Positions 18,332 through 27,871 of a stretch of 64,000 nucleotides of DNA are shown here, piece after piece (the first letter of the stretch is position 1; every line of letters starts with the position of its first letter). Under the pieces are notes generated by a model, which was not told the DNA's origin, did no database searches, and saw only the letters and a program-made list of their open reading frames with translations. Origin of the DNA: Pseudomonas sp. TH41 (GTDB taxonomy: Bacteria > Pseudomonadota > Gammaproteobacteria > Pseudomonadales > Pseudomonadaceae). The position numbers were made by a program, and so were the translations under genes. The stretch spans positions 2,376,001 to 2,440,000 of the forward strand of contig NZ_JAEKFH010000003.1 of the NCBI RefSeq assembly GCF_016650695.1, written 5' to 3'.

Positions 18332-19969
18332 ATGTTCCTTAGAGAGTTTTCCTTGGCCCACCCCGCCCAACGCCGCTGGTATCCCTTGGTCTTCGCCATC
18401 GCTGCGCTGGTCCTGCTGCCGCTTAGCGTCTTGCTGCTCTCCTGGCAAACCATCGACTATCAAATCTGGTCCCACCTCTGGGGCACCCAGATGCCACGCC
18501 TGCTGGGCAATACCCTGACGCTGGTGCTCGGCGTCGGCGTCGGCGTAACGCTCTTGGGCGTCAGCCTGGCCTGGCTCACCAGCCTCTGTGAATTCCCTGG
18601 TCGGCGCTGGCTGGACTGGGCGCTGATGCTGCCCTTCGCGATTCCAGCCTACGTGCTGGCCTTTGTCTTCGTCGGACTGCTGGATTTCGCAGGCCCCGTG
18701 CAAACCTTGATGCGCGAATGGTTTGGCACCGGCCTGCGGTTGCCGCGAGTGCGATCTACCGGTGGCGTTATTCTCGTTTTGGTGCTGGTCTTTTATCCCT
18801 ACGTTTACCTGTTGGCGCGCACTGCGTTCCTCGCTCAGGGCAAAGGCCTGATGGAAGCGGCGCGCGTCTTGGGGCAATCCCCATGGCAGGCATTCTGGCG
18901 AGTTGCCTTGCCCATGGCGCGCCCGGCCATCGGCGCGGGCGTGGCGTTGGCGCTGATGGAAACCCTTGCGGATTTCGGTGCGGTGTCGGTGTTCAACTTC
19001 GACACGTTCACGACCGCTATCTACAAAACCTGGTACGGCTTTTTCAGCCTTTCAACCGCGGCGCAACTGGCCAGCCTGCTGCTGTTGGTGGTCATGGTTG
19101 TGCTGTACGGCGAGCGCCGCGCCCGGGGTGCCAGCCGTGTCAGCAACGAACGACCACGGATCAAGGCGCTGTATCACCTGCGGGGATTCAAAGCGCTGGC
19201 GGCCATGAGTTGGTGTGGTCTGGTGTTCGCCTGCGCCTTCGTCATTCCGATGCTGCAATTGGTGGTGTGGTTCTGGCAGCGGGGGCGCTTCGATCTGGAT
19301 GAGCGTTACAGCGGACTGATCATCCACACCTTATACCTGGGCGGCATGGCGGCGCTGATCACCGTCAGTGTTGCCCTGGTGCTGGCGTTTGCCCGACGTC
19401 TGGCGCCGACCCGGGCGATCCGTTCCAGTGTCAGCCTGGCCAACCTCGGGTACGCCTTGCCAGGCTCGGTGCTGGCGGTGTCGATCATGCTGGCCTTCAG
19501 TTACCTGGACCGCGAACTGGTCATCCCAGTGTCGGGTTGGCTGGGTGGTGCTGGTAAACCGTTACTACTGGGCAGCCTCTCAGCGTTGTTGCTGGCTTAC
19601 CTGGTGCGTTTTATCGCGGTTGCGTATGGGCCGCTGGAAAGCAGTCTGGCGCGAATACGGCCCTCTTTGCCCGAAGCAGCACGTAGTCTTGGCGTCAGTG
19701 GGCCACGACTGTTTTTCAAAGTGTATCTGCCGCTTTTGCTGCCGGGCACGTTGAGCGCTGCGTTGCTGGTGTTCGTCGACGTGCTCAAGGAAATGCCCGC
19801 CACCCTGCTGATGCGCCCGTTTGGCTGGGACACGCTGGCTGTGCGGATCTTTGAAATGACCAGCGAAGGCGAGTGGGCGCGGGCGTCGTTGCCGGCACTG
19901 ACCCTGGTATTGGTGGGGCTTTTACCGGTCATCGGATTGATTCGACGTTCAGCGCATCAAAACGCCTAG
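18332..19969 (+). CDS. Ferric iron ABC transporter, fused permease
   Basis: Inner-membrane channel of the iron importer. The 545 residues contain two homologous permease halves (about 40-265 and 320-535) with some 12 membrane spans. EAA loops are recognisable in LMEAARVLGQSPWQAFWRV and LPEAARSLGVSGPRLFFKV. This single-chain FbpB layout is usual for the family. ATG 18332 has no clear ribosome site; TTG 18353, preceded by GAGAG and giving the start MAHPAQRRWYP, is a good alternative. The partner ATPase must be encoded elsewhere. Confidence 0.87.
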   Translation: MFLREFSLAHPAQRRWYPLVFAIAALVLLPLSVLLLSWQTIDYQIWSHLWGTQMPRLLGNTLTLVLGVGVGVTLLGVSLAWLTSLCEFPGRRWLDWALMLPFAIPAYVLAFVFVGLLDFAGPVQTLMREWFGTGLRLPRVRSTGGVILVLVLVFYPYVYLLARTAFLAQGKGLMEAARVLGQSPWQAFWRVALPMARPAIGAGVALALMETLADFGAVSVFNFDTFTTAIYKTWYGFFSLSTAAQLASLLLLVVMVVLYGERRARGASRVSNERPRIKALYHLRGFKALAAMSWCGLVFACAFVIPMLQLVVWFWQRGRFDLDERYSGLIIHTLYLGGMAALITVSVALVLAFARRLAPTRAIRSSVSLANLGYALPGSVLAVSIMLAFSYLDRELVIPVSGWLGGAGKPLLLGSLSALLLAYLVRFIAVAYGPLESSLARIRPSLPEAARSLGVSGPRLFFKVYLPLLLPGTLSAALLVFVDVLKEMPATLLMRPFGWDTLAVRIFEMTSEGEWARASLPALTLVLVGLLPVIGLIRRSAHQNA

Positions 19970-19992
19970 GTGCCAGTCCTACACCTTGCGGC

Positions 19993-20099
19993 TACAATGC
20001 GCGGCATTCGGTGCGGTCCGTCTGACAGACCTGGTAGCTAAAATCGGCTGAAAGCCTTCAATTTCAAGGCGTTCACCCCGTGCAGCACCTGCCCGCACC
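19993..20099 (+). promoter_or_regulatory. Promoter and structured leader of gcvT
   Basis: A TACAAT -10 box at 19993-19998 predicts transcription from about 20005. The RNA from 20010 can close a 7-bp stem GGTGCGG/CCGCACC (20010-20016 with 20093-20099). Inside it, GGCT-GAA-AGCC (20046-20056) and GCCTT/AAGGC (20054-20070) are mutually exclusive hairpins. The strong ribosome site GGAAGGAGA lies just after. It does not show the core of the known glycine riboswitch, so its ligand, if any, is unknown. Confidence 0.4.
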
Positions 20100-20125
20100 T
20101 TCGCCACGCCCGGAAGGAGAAACCC

Positions 20126-21208
20126 ATGGGACAGCGTACGCCTCTGTATGACCTTCATCTCGCCCTCGGCGCGAAGATGGTCGATTTTGGCGGTTGGGAT
20201 ATGCCTCTGCATTACGGCTCGCAGGTCGAGGAACACCATCAGGTGCGCCGTGATTGCGGGGTTTTCGATGTATCCCACATGACCGTGATCGATATCAGCG
20301 GCCCCCAGGCCAAGGCCTGGCTTCAGCATTTGCTGGCCAATGACGTCGAGCGCCTGCACAGCTCTGGCCGTGCCTTGTACAGCACCATGCTCAATGAGCG
20401 CGGCGGCATCGTCGACGACATGATTGTCTATCGTCTCGACGACGGCTATCGCCTGGTGGTCAACGCCTCAACCCGCAATCAGGATCTGGCGTGGATGCAG
20501 GCCCACCTCGATGGTTTCGATGTGCAGCTGCATGAACGCTCCGAATTGGCGATGTTGGCCATTCAAGGGCCTCTGGCCCGGCACAAAATCTGCGAACTCG
20601 TCACCCAATCCCGTGGCAACCTGATCCAGCTGCTCAAGCCTTTTGAAGGCCAGCCCGACGGTGACTGGTTCATCGCGCGTACCGGTTACACCGGCGAAGA
20701 TGGTCTGGAAATCATTCTGCCGGCCAATCAGGCACCGGGATTTTTCAACGATCTGGTGGGGGCGGGCATCTCCCCAATCGGTCTTGGTGCTCGAGACACC
20801 CTGCGTGTCGAAGCCGGCATGAACCTTTACGGTCAGGACATTCATCAAGACGTTTCACCGCTGGCCTCCAACATGGCCTGGAGCATTGCCTGGGAACCGG
20901 CCACTCGTCAGTTCATTGGCCGCGACGCTCTTGAAGCCGAAAGGACTAACGGCATACAACACAAACTGGTGGGTCTGGTCCTTGAGGAGCGCGGGGTTTT
21001 ACGCGCTCATCAAGTGGTCCGCATCGCCAATGTTGGCGAAGGGGAGATCACCAGTGGTAGTTTCTCTCCTACGCTTAGCAAGTCGATAGCACTGGCGCGC
21101 GTGCCGATGGCAACTGCCGACCGCGCTGAAGTGGAAATCCGTGGCAAGTGGTACCCGGTCCGAGTGGTCAAACCGACCTTCGTCCGCCATGGCAAAACCT
21201 TGATCTAA
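20126..21208 (+). CDS. gcvT: Aminomethyltransferase, glycine cleavage T protein
   Basis: Takes the aminomethyl group from lipoyl-GcvH, releasing ammonia and forming 5,10-methylene-THF. The 360 residues show the GcvT features: [26 protein letters not shown] near 50 and the catalytic Asp region, folate-binding stretch in the middle, and [12 protein letters not shown] near 188-199. AAGGAG stands just before the ATG. It is co-oriented with gcvH 50 bases downstream. The operon is likely induced by glycine, possibly through the folded leader. Confidence 0.96.
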   Translation: MGQRTPLYDLHLALGAKMVDFGGWDMPLHYGSQVEEHHQVRRDCGVFDVSHMTVIDISGPQAKAWLQHLLANDVERLHSSGRALYSTMLNERGGIVDDMIVYRLDDGYRLVVNASTRNQDLAWMQAHLDGFDVQLHERSELAMLAIQGPLARHKICELVTQSRGNLIQLLKPFEGQPDGDWFIARTGYTGEDGLEIILPANQAPGFFNDLVGAGISPIGLGARDTLRVEAGMNLYGQDIHQDVSPLASNMAWSIAWEPATRQFIGRDALEAERTNGIQHKLVGLVLEERGVLRAHQVVRIANVGEGEITSGSFSPTLSKSIALARVPMATADRAEVEIRGKWYPVRVVKPTFVRHGKTLI

Positions 21209-21258
21209 CCTTTTTTGGCGGGCTACGACCGCTGACATTTTTCTTGAGGACACAGAAC

Positions 21259-21642
21259 ATGAGCGATATCCCTGCCGGCCTGCGTTTTGCCGAAAGTCAC
21301 GAATGGGCTCGTCTGGAAGCCGATGGCACCGTCACGGTGGGCATCAGCGATCACGCTCAGGAAGCCTTGGGCGACGTGGTGTTCGTTGAACTGACCGAAG
21401 TCGGAAAAGTCTTCGCTGCCGGTGATCAATCCGGTGTGGTGGAGTCGGTTAAAGCCGCTTCGGATATCTATTCCCCGGTGGCCGGTGAAGTGATTGCGAT
21501 CAACGAAGACCTGAGCGGTTCGCCAGAACTGCTCAACACCGACCCGTACGGCGCCTGGATCTTCAAGCTCAAGCCAAGCAACACGGCTGACCTGGACAAG
21601 CTGCTCGATGCGGCGGGTTACAAGGCCGCCATCGGCGAGTAA
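21259..21642 (+). CDS. gcvH: Glycine cleavage system H protein
   Basis: Carrier protein whose lipoyl arm shuttles the aminomethyl group between the P, T and L proteins. It has 127 residues. The lipoyl-lysine is Lys65 in [16 protein letters not shown], followed by the conserved GEV and Asn-Glu segments. I chose ATG 21259 ([16 protein letters not shown]), which has TGAGGA upstream; a longer open frame exists but has an untypical start. No gcvL is nearby; the shared dihydrolipoamide dehydrogenase is expected elsewhere. Confidence 0.96.
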   Translation: MSDIPAGLRFAESHEWARLEADGTVTVGISDHAQEALGDVVFVELTEVGKVFAAGDQSGVVESVKAASDIYSPVAGEVIAINEDLSGSPELLNTDPYGAWIFKLKPSNTADLDKLLDAAGYKAAIGE

Positions 21643-21652
21643 TCCTCGCCCA

Positions 21653-21731
21653 TGTAGGAGCTGCCGCAGGCTGCGATCTTTTGATCTTGGGAACGAAAAT
21701 CAAAAGATCGCAGCCTTCGGCAGCTCCTACA
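21653..21731. repeat. REPIN, family A, arms in outward order
   Basis: TGTAGGAGCTGCCGCAGG is on the outside and GATCTTTTGATC on the inside, the opposite order from the elements at 9978 and 40530. It lies between gcvH and the convergent DegT gene. Confidence 0.92.
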
Positions 21732-21743
21732 TATATGGGCGGT

Positions 21744-22883
21744 TTATGGCTTTAGAACGGCCTTCACCGCTGCCACCGAACGCTCGACGTCCGCTTTGCT
21801 CATGGCCGAAAACATCGGCAACGAAACAATCAGGCGACCCACCCGTTCCGCCACCGGGAACATGCCTTCCTTGAAACCGCGTTCACGGTAAAGGCTCAGC
21901 AGGTGAATCGGCGGGTAGTGATAACCGATGCCGATGCCCAATGCCTGCATCTGCTCCATGAACGTGGCCCGTGCCGGTTGGCCATCCTTACGTTCTGGCA
22001 GCACCAGCTGGAACAAATGCCAGTTGCTGTTCTGGAAGTCCGCCGGAGGCAGTTGAGCCCCGTACTGCGCTTCGAAGTCCTCGCCAAAGCAAGCAAAGTA
22101 GTGCCTGGCCAGCTCACGCCGATGAGCGGTGATCGATTCGATGTGTGCAAACTGCCCCAGACCAATGGCCGCTGCCACATCAGTCATGTTGAACTTGCCG
22201 CCCAGCACATCAACGTCCAGTCCATCGAAGCCGCTGCGGGTGACGCCCTGTAAACGGTACTTCTCCGCCAATCGCACTTCCTCGGCATTGTTCAATACCA
22301 GGCAACCGCCCTCTGACGAGGTGACGTTTTTGTTCGCCTGGAAACTGAAGGACACGAAGTCGCCGGTCGAGCCAATGCGCTGGCCGTTCCAGCTTGAGCC
22401 CAGCGCTTGGGCCGCATCTTCCACCACCCGCAGATCGTGCTTTTTCGCCAGTGCATACAGGTGCGTCATGTCTACTGGCAGCCCGGCGAGATACACCGGG
22501 ATAATGGCTTTGGTGCGCGGGGTGATGGCGGCTTCGAGCTGTGCGAGGTCGATGTTGCGGGTCATCGGGTCGATGTCGGCAAACACTGGCGTGGCGCCGA
22601 CCTCCAGAATGACGTTGGCGGTGGCGACCCAGGAAATCGGTGTGGTGATCACTTCATCGCCCGGCCCGATACCGGCAATGCGCAAGGCGATTTCCATGGT
22701 GCAGGTGCCGGAGTTGAAGGTGCGCACCGGGCGCCCGCCAAAATACTCCGAGAGTTGCGCTTCAAAGGCCTGGACCTTGGGGCCGCTGGTAATCCAGCCC
22801 GAGCGCAATACATCACCCACAGCGGCAATGGTGGCTTCGTCGATGGTTGGTTTGGAGAAAGGCAGGAAAGGCAGTTGGCTCAT
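21744..22883 (-). CDS. DegT/DnrJ/EryC1/StrS family PLP aminotransferase
   Basis: PLP enzyme of the sugar aminotransferase family, 379 residues. It opens with FLPFSKPTIDEATIAAVGDVLRSG. The PLP-binding Asp and Gln region is VVEDAAQALGS, and the catalytic lysine is Lys185 in FSFQANKNVTSSEGG. Such enzymes aminate nucleotide-linked keto sugars for surface glycans or antibiotics. No sugar-nucleotide genes are adjacent, and the gene lies on the opposite strand between gcvH and gcvP, so its substrate is unknown. The start at 22883 is preferred on homology; its ribosome site is weak. Confidence 0.88.
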   Translation of the reverse strand: MSQLPFLPFSKPTIDEATIAAVGDVLRSGWITSGPKVQAFEAQLSEYFGGRPVRTFNSGTCTMEIALRIAGIGPGDEVITTPISWVATANVILEVGATPVFADIDPMTRNIDLAQLEAAITPRTKAIIPVYLAGLPVDMTHLYALAKKHDLRVVEDAAQALGSSWNGQRIGSTGDFVSFSFQANKNVTSSEGGCLVLNNAEEVRLAEKYRLQGVTRSGFDGLDVDVLGGKFNMTDVAAAIGLGQFAHIESITAHRRELARHYFACFGEDFEAQYGAQLPPADFQNSNWHLFQLVLPERKDGQPARATFMEQMQALGIGIGYHYPPIHLLSLYRERGFKEGMFPVAERVGRLIVSLPMFSAMSKADVERSVAAVKAVLKP

Positions 22884-23037
22884 GAATTCAAAAACCCGAT
22901 CAGCGGACATTAGGCAAGTGTCGAGCATGATGATCCGGATTGGTTCCCGGCGCCACGTCATCCGCTCGAGTATCGACTGCTATGCTGCTTTGACCGAGTT
23001 GCATCGACGCTGAGCGCCAGTCCAGAGAGAGCCCGTC

Positions 23038-25911
23038 ATGTCCCAGTTGCCGTCCTTGAGCCAGTTACGCGACCCCAATGCCTTTCTTCGCCGCCACCTC
23101 GGCCCCGATGCCGCCGAGCAGCAGGCGATGCTCGACAGCCTCGGCCTCGGCAGCCGGGTAGAGCTGATCGAGCAGACGGTGCCGCCGGGAATCCGCCTGA
23201 ACCGGGCGCTCGACCTGCCGCCCGCCCTCGACGAGGAAGCCGCGCTGGCCAAGCTTCGGGGTTACGCCGAGCAAAACCAGGTCTGGACCAGCCTGATTGG
23301 TATGGGTTATTACGGCACCCTGACGCCGGCGGTTATTCTGCGCAATGTGCTGGAAAATCCTGGTTGGTACACCGCCTACACACCTTATCAACCGGAAATC
23401 GCCCAAGGTCGGCTCGAAGCGCTGCTGAACTTCCAGCAGTTGACCATCGACCTCACAGGACTGGAACTGGCTAACGCATCGCTGCTGGATGAAGCCACTG
23501 CAGCGGCGGAAGCCATGGCGCTGGCCAAGCGAGTCGCCAAGTCCAAAAGCAATCTGTTCTTCGTCGACGAAAACTGTCATCCGCAAACCATTTCCGTGGT
23601 GCAGACCCGGGCTGAAGGGTTTGGGTTCGAGCTGATCGTCGACGCTGTGGATAACTTGAAACAGCACCAGGTGTTCGGCGCTCTGCTGCAATATCCCGAC
23701 ACCCACGGTGAGATCCGCGACCTTCGCCCATTGATCGATCACCTGCATGCCCAGCAAGCCCTGGCCTGTGTTGCGACTGACCTGCTGAGTCTGCTGTTGC
23801 TGACCCCGCCGGGGGAGTTGGGCGCCGATGTGGTATTTGGTTCGTCCCAGCGGTTTGGCGTACCCATGGGTTACGGTGGGCCGCATGCGGCGTTTTTCGC
23901 CAGCCGCGATGAGTACAAACGGGCGATTCCCGGGCGGATCATCGGTGTCTCGAAAGACGCTCGCGGCAACGTCGCCTTGCGCATGGCTCTGCAGACTCGC
24001 GAACAACATATCCGCCGGGAGAAGGCCAATTCGAACATCTGTACCGCTCAGGTGCTGCTGGCCAATATCGCCAGTTTCTACGCGGTCTACCACGGCCCCG
24101 AAGGGCTCAAGCGGATTGCCCAGCGTGTTCACCGGCTGACCTGCATCCTCGCCGAGGGCCTGGCGCGCCACGGCATCACCCGTCTCAATAAACACTTTTT
24201 CGACACGCTGACTCTGGAGGTCGGCGGTTCCCAGACGGCGATCATCGAAAGCGCCCAATCGGCTCAAATCAACTTGCGCATTCTCGGGCGCGGGCAACTG
24301 GGGCTGAGCCTCGACGAAACCTCTGACGAGGCCACCGTAGCGAAACTGTTCGATGTGTTCCTCGGTGCCGATCATGGACTGAACGTCGACGAACTGGACG
24401 CTGAAAGCCTGGTGTCCGGTATTCCTGGCGGGCTGCTGCGGACGACGCCGTATCTGCGTCACCCGGTGTTCAGCGCCCATCACAGCGAAACCGAGATGCT
24501 GCGCTACCTCAAGCAACTGGAGAACAAGGACCTGGCGCTCAACCAGTCGATGATCCCGCTGGGCTCCTGCACCATGAAACTCAACGCCACTAGCGAGATG
24601 ATCCCGATCACCTGGCCGCAGTTCGCCAATCTGCACCCGTTTGTGCCGAAAGAGCAGGTGGTAGGTTATTCGCTGATGATCGACGAGTTGGAGCGCTGGC
24701 TCTGCGCGATCACCGGTTTCGATGCGATCTGCATGCAACCCAATTCCGGTGCCCAGGGTGAGTACGCCGGGTTGCTGGCGATCCGCAAATATCACGAGAG
24801 CCGCCATCAGGGCGCGCGGGATGTCTGCCTGATTCCGTCCTCGGCCCACGGCACCAACCCGGCTTCGGCGCAAATGGCGGGTATGCGGGTGGTGATCGTC
24901 GAGTGCGACGACGCGGGCAACGTCGATCTGGATGACCTGAAAGAAAAAGCCGCGCAGGCTGGGGAACAACTCGCCTGCCTGATGGCGACTTATCCTTCGA
25001 CCCATGGCGTCTATGAGGAAGGTATCAGCGAAATCTGTGAAGTTATCCACAGCCATGGCGGCCAGGTGTACATGGATGGCGCCAACCTCAATGCCCAGGT
25101 CGGCCTGGCGCGGCCGGCGGACATTGGCGCCGACGTGTCCCACATGAACCTGCACAAGACGTTCTGCATTCCCCACGGCGGAGGCGGGCCGGGGATGGGG
25201 CCGATTGGCGTGAGGGCACATCTGGCACCCTTCGTCGCCAATCACCCGGTAGTACCGATTGAAGGACCGTTGGCGCAGAACGGCGCCGTCAGCGCAGCGC
25301 CTTGGGGCAGCGCCAGCATTCTACCGATCAGCTGGATGTACATCGCCATGATGGGGCCGCAACTGGCCGATGCCAGCGAAGTGGCGATCCTTGCCGCGAA
25401 TTACCTGGCGCAGCACCTTTCCGGTGCGTTCCCGGTGCTCTACAGCGGGCGTAACGAGCGGGTGGCCCACGAATGCATTCTCGACCTGCGCCCACTCAAG
25501 GCGCTGACCGGGATCAGCGAAGAGGACGTTGCCAAGCGCCTGATGGACTACGGCTTCCATGCGCCGACCATGTCGTTTCCGGTGCCGGGCACTTTGATGG
25601 TCGAGCCGACCGAGAGTGAATCGAAGGCGGAACTGGACCGGTTTATCGGGGCGATGCTGAGCATCCGCGCGGAAATCACCGAGGTGCAAAACGGCAACTG
25701 GCCGGCCGAAGACAACCCGCTGAAGCGTTCGCCGCACACCCTTGCCGACATCACCGGCGTATGGGACCGGCCTTATAGCATTGAGCAGGCGGTTACGCCC
25801 GATGTACACACCAAGGCTCACAAGTATTGGCCGGTGGTGAATAGGGTGGACAATGTTTACGGTGACCGGAATCTGTTTTGTGCGTGTGTTCCGGTGGACG
25901 ATTACCGCTGA
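23038..25911 (+). CDS. gcvP: Glycine dehydrogenase (decarboxylating), P protein
   Basis: PLP enzyme that decarboxylates glycine and loads the aminomethyl group on lipoyl-GcvH. The 957-residue single chain fuses the two halves that are separate subunits in some bacteria. The PLP lysine is Lys707 in [19 protein letters not shown]. The N-terminal half keeps the fold without that lysine. AGAGAGCCC precedes the ATG. It is separated from gcvTH by the DegT gene, so it needs its own promoter. Confidence 0.97.
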   Translation: MSQLPSLSQLRDPNAFLRRHLGPDAAEQQAMLDSLGLGSRVELIEQTVPPGIRLNRALDLPPALDEEAALAKLRGYAEQNQVWTSLIGMGYYGTLTPAVILRNVLENPGWYTAYTPYQPEIAQGRLEALLNFQQLTIDLTGLELANASLLDEATAAAEAMALAKRVAKSKSNLFFVDENCHPQTISVVQTRAEGFGFELIVDAVDNLKQHQVFGALLQYPDTHGEIRDLRPLIDHLHAQQALACVATDLLSLLLLTPPGELGADVVFGSSQRFGVPMGYGGPHAAFFASRDEYKRAIPGRIIGVSKDARGNVALRMALQTREQHIRREKANSNICTAQVLLANIASFYAVYHGPEGLKRIAQRVHRLTCILAEGLARHGITRLNKHFFDTLTLEVGGSQTAIIESAQSAQINLRILGRGQLGLSLDETSDEATVAKLFDVFLGADHGLNVDELDAESLVSGIPGGLLRTTPYLRHPVFSAHHSETEMLRYLKQLENKDLALNQSMIPLGSCTMKLNATSEMIPITWPQFANLHPFVPKEQVVGYSLMIDELERWLCAITGFDAICMQPNSGAQGEYAGLLAIRKYHESRHQGARDVCLIPSSAHGTNPASAQMAGMRVVIVECDDAGNVDLDDLKEKAAQAGEQLACLMATYPSTHGVYEEGISEICEVIHSHGGQVYMDGANLNAQVGLARPADIGADVSHMNLHKTFCIPHGGGGPGMGPIGVRAHLAPFVANHPVVPIEGPLAQNGAVSAAPWGSASILPISWMYIAMMGPQLADASEVAILAANYLAQHLSGAFPVLYSGRNERVAHECILDLRPLKALTGISEEDVAKRLMDYGFHAPTMSFPVPGTLMVEPTESESKAELDRFIGAMLSIRAEITEVQNGNWPAEDNPLKRSPHTLADITGVWDRPYSIEQAVTPDVHTKAHKYWPVVNRVDNVYGDRNLFCACVPVDDYR

Positions 25912-25924
25912 AACAAACGTCCCC

Positions 25925-26009
25925 CTGTAGGAGCGAGCTTGCTCGCGATGGTATGTCAGCAACATTGACGTCGACTGACACACCATCGCGAGCAAGCTCG
26001 CTCCTACAA
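25925..26009. repeat. REPIN, family B, overlapping a stop codon
   Basis: Paired arms of the TGTAGGAGCGAGCTTGCTCGCGATGG type. The right arm supplies the TTG TAG that ends the DUF2388 gene on the minus strand. Confidence 0.92.
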
Positions 26010-26315
26010 GGCGGCATTCTTCGCCAGGATTGCGTTCGCCAGTTCCATGTCCGTGGCCTGCAAGCCCGGGTTGTCGGCGCGGACTTTCTGCATCGCGGCT
26101 TCCAGGTAAGGACCGCGGATGCCGCCATCGGTGGCGACAAAGCTACTGGCATCGTCCTGGGCAGCGACCATCAGCTTATGATCCCTGGAGGTCAGGTAGG
26201 TCGAGCCGGTGGTGGCACCGGAGGATAAGACGTTACGCCAAAAGGTATCGGCCATCGCCGAACCGACTGGAAGGGACAACAGGGCGACGGTAGCGATAGC
26301 AAGTTTGAAACGCAT
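26004..26315 (-). CDS. DUF2388 family exported protein
   Basis: A 103-residue protein with a clear signal peptide (LAIATVALLSLPVGSAMADT, cleavage after AMA near residue 22). The mature part has TFWRNVLSSGATTGSTYLTS, which matches a Pseudomonas-restricted family of unknown function that often occurs in several copies per genome. The last leucine codon and stop are made of REPIN sequence, so the native C-terminus may have been replaced. It is probably periplasmic. Confidence 0.82.
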   Translation of the reverse strand: MRFKLAIATVALLSLPVGSAMADTFWRNVLSSGATTGSTYLTSRDHKLMVAAQDDASSFVATDGGIRGPYLEAAMQKVRADNPGLQATDMELANAILAKNAAL

Positions 26316-26384
26316 GATTGGGTGACTCCACAGGGTTAACTACGGCCTTTGATTGCCAATCCCCCAGCCGAGTTCCATCACCGC

Positions 26385-26834
26385 TCACTGCGCCGGTTCG
26401 ACCAGCAAAATGGCCCCTTGCTGCCCGATCACCCTGACGCGGCTACCGAGTGCTGCGTCTGGACCTCGGGCCATCCACACACCGTCGGCGACCTTGATCT
26501 TGCCGCGACCGTCGACAATCGCTTCATGCACCACGAAGGTTTTGCCGATCAATTCCTGGCCCCGCAGATTGAGATTGGGCTCGTCACTCTGGCGCACCGC
26601 GCTGCGCTGGCGTCTCCACCAGTACAAGGCAGTCGCGATCGAGAGCAGGCCGAACAGCAGAAACTGCAATTCCCAGGACATGTCCGGCACTGCAAAGGTC
26701 AGGACGCCAACGGCTGCGGCGGCCATGCCGATCCACAGCAGATAACCACCGGCACCGAACACTTCGAGAATCAGCAGCACGGTGCCCAGCGCCAGCCAGT
26801 CCCAGAATGATAAATGCTGCAGAAATGCCCACAT
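26385..26834 (-). CDS. NfeD family membrane protein
   Basis: The 149 residues have a hydrophobic first half with about three spans (FWDWLALGTVLLILEVFGAGG, then MAAAAVGVLTF) and a C-terminal OB-fold domain containing LIGKTFVVHEAIVDGRGKIKV. NfeD proteins are partners of SPFH/stomatin proteins, and this gene follows one by eight bases. Together they are thought to organise membrane microdomains or control quality of membrane proteins. Confidence 0.92.
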   Translation of the reverse strand: MWAFLQHLSFWDWLALGTVLLILEVFGAGGYLLWIGMAAAAVGVLTFAVPDMSWELQFLLFGLLSIATALYWWRRQRSAVRQSDEPNLNLRGQELIGKTFVVHEAIVDGRGKIKVADGVWMARGPDAALGSRVRVIGQQGAILLVEPAQ

Positions 26835-26842
26835 AATGTGCC

Positions 26843-27763
26843 TCAGGCTTTCTTGTTATCGAACGTGGCCTTGACGATTTCGCCGATGCCGCCGACCGCG
26901 CCGATCATCGAGCTGGCCTCGAGCGGCATCAGAATCACTTTACTGTTGTTGGCCGAGGCCAGTTTGCCCAGCGCATCGATGTACTTCTGCGCGACGAAAT
27001 AGTTGACCGCTTGCACGTTGCCGCCCGCGATGGCTTCGGACACCACTTTGGTCGCCTGGGCTTCAGCTTCGGCTTGCCGTTCACGGGCTTCCGCTTCGAG
27101 GAACGCCGCTTGACGACCCCCTTCGGCCTCCAGAATCTGCGCCTGCTTCTTGCCTTCGGCCGTCAGGATCGCGGCGGCTCGCAGGCCTTCGGCTTCAAGG
27201 ATTTGTGCGCGCTTGATCCGCTCGGCTTTCATTTGCCCCGACATCGCGGCCATCAAGTCAGCCGGAGGGCTGATGTCCTTGATCTCGATCCGGGTGATCT
27301 TGATGCCCCACGGCGCCGTGGCTTCGTCGACGGTGCGCAGCAGTTTTTCGTTGATCCCGTCACGCTGGCTGAGCATCGCGTCCAGTTCCATCGAACCGAG
27401 CACGGTACGGATGTTGGTTTGCAGCAGGTTGCGGATGGCATGTTCGAGGTTGTTCACCTCGTAGGCGGCCTGTGCGGTGTTGACCACCTGGAAGAAGCAC
27501 ACGGCGTCGATCTGCACGGTGGCGTTGTCGGCGGTGATGACTTCCTGGGGCGGAATGTCCAGCACGCTTTCCATCACGTTGATCTTGCGACCGATGCGGT
27601 CCATGACCGGAATGATGATATTCAGGCCTGGCTTCAGGGTGTTGGTGTAACGGCCAAAACGCTCGACCGTCCACTGGTAACCCTGAGGCACAACCTTGAA
27701 GCCCATGAACAGAATGGCGACCACGAGGCCGACAAACAGTAAAAGCACGCTACCGATCTGCAT
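26843..27763 (-). CDS. SPFH domain protein (stomatin/paraslipin, QmcA type)
   Basis: Membrane-anchored scaffold protein, 306 residues: one N-terminal span ([19 protein letters not shown]), the SPFH domain ([24 protein letters not shown] and onward) to about residue 190, and an Ala/Glu-rich coiled coil with [16 protein letters not shown] near 235. I chose the start at 27763; the longer open frame upstream is atypical. It forms an operon with nfeD, the usual pairing. Confidence 0.93.
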   Translation of the reverse strand: MQIGSVLLLFVGLVVAILFMGFKVVPQGYQWTVERFGRYTNTLKPGLNIIIPVMDRIGRKINVMESVLDIPPQEVITADNATVQIDAVCFFQVVNTAQAAYEVNNLEHAIRNLLQTNIRTVLGSMELDAMLSQRDGINEKLLRTVDEATAPWGIKITRIEIKDISPPADLMAAMSGQMKAERIKRAQILEAEGLRAAAILTAEGKKQAQILEAEGGRQAAFLEAEARERQAEAEAQATKVVSEAIAGGNVQAVNYFVAQKYIDALGKLASANNSKVILMPLEASSMIGAVGGIGEIVKATFDNKKA

Positions 27764-27871
27764 AACGATTCCCTGTTGATCAATGAAGTTGCGATCGCAG
27801 GAGTGTAGCGGCGCGGGTGGGGGATAAGAACTGTTAGTCGGCCCTTGCATCATCAAGAGACACAAAAGGGT

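Noticed and set aside
20000..20125. Glycine riboswitch before gcvT
   Set aside because: The conserved glycine aptamer core and the usual tandem arrangement are not visible. Only a general folded leader can be claimed.
23065..25245. A 726-codon open frame antisense to gcvP
   Set aside because: It mirrors the codon periodicity of a high-GC gene, has no ribosome site or recognisable domain, and lies wholly opposite a certain gene. Similar antisense frames over rho, ubiD, tauA, spuB, spuC, spuD and spuE were dropped for the same reason.
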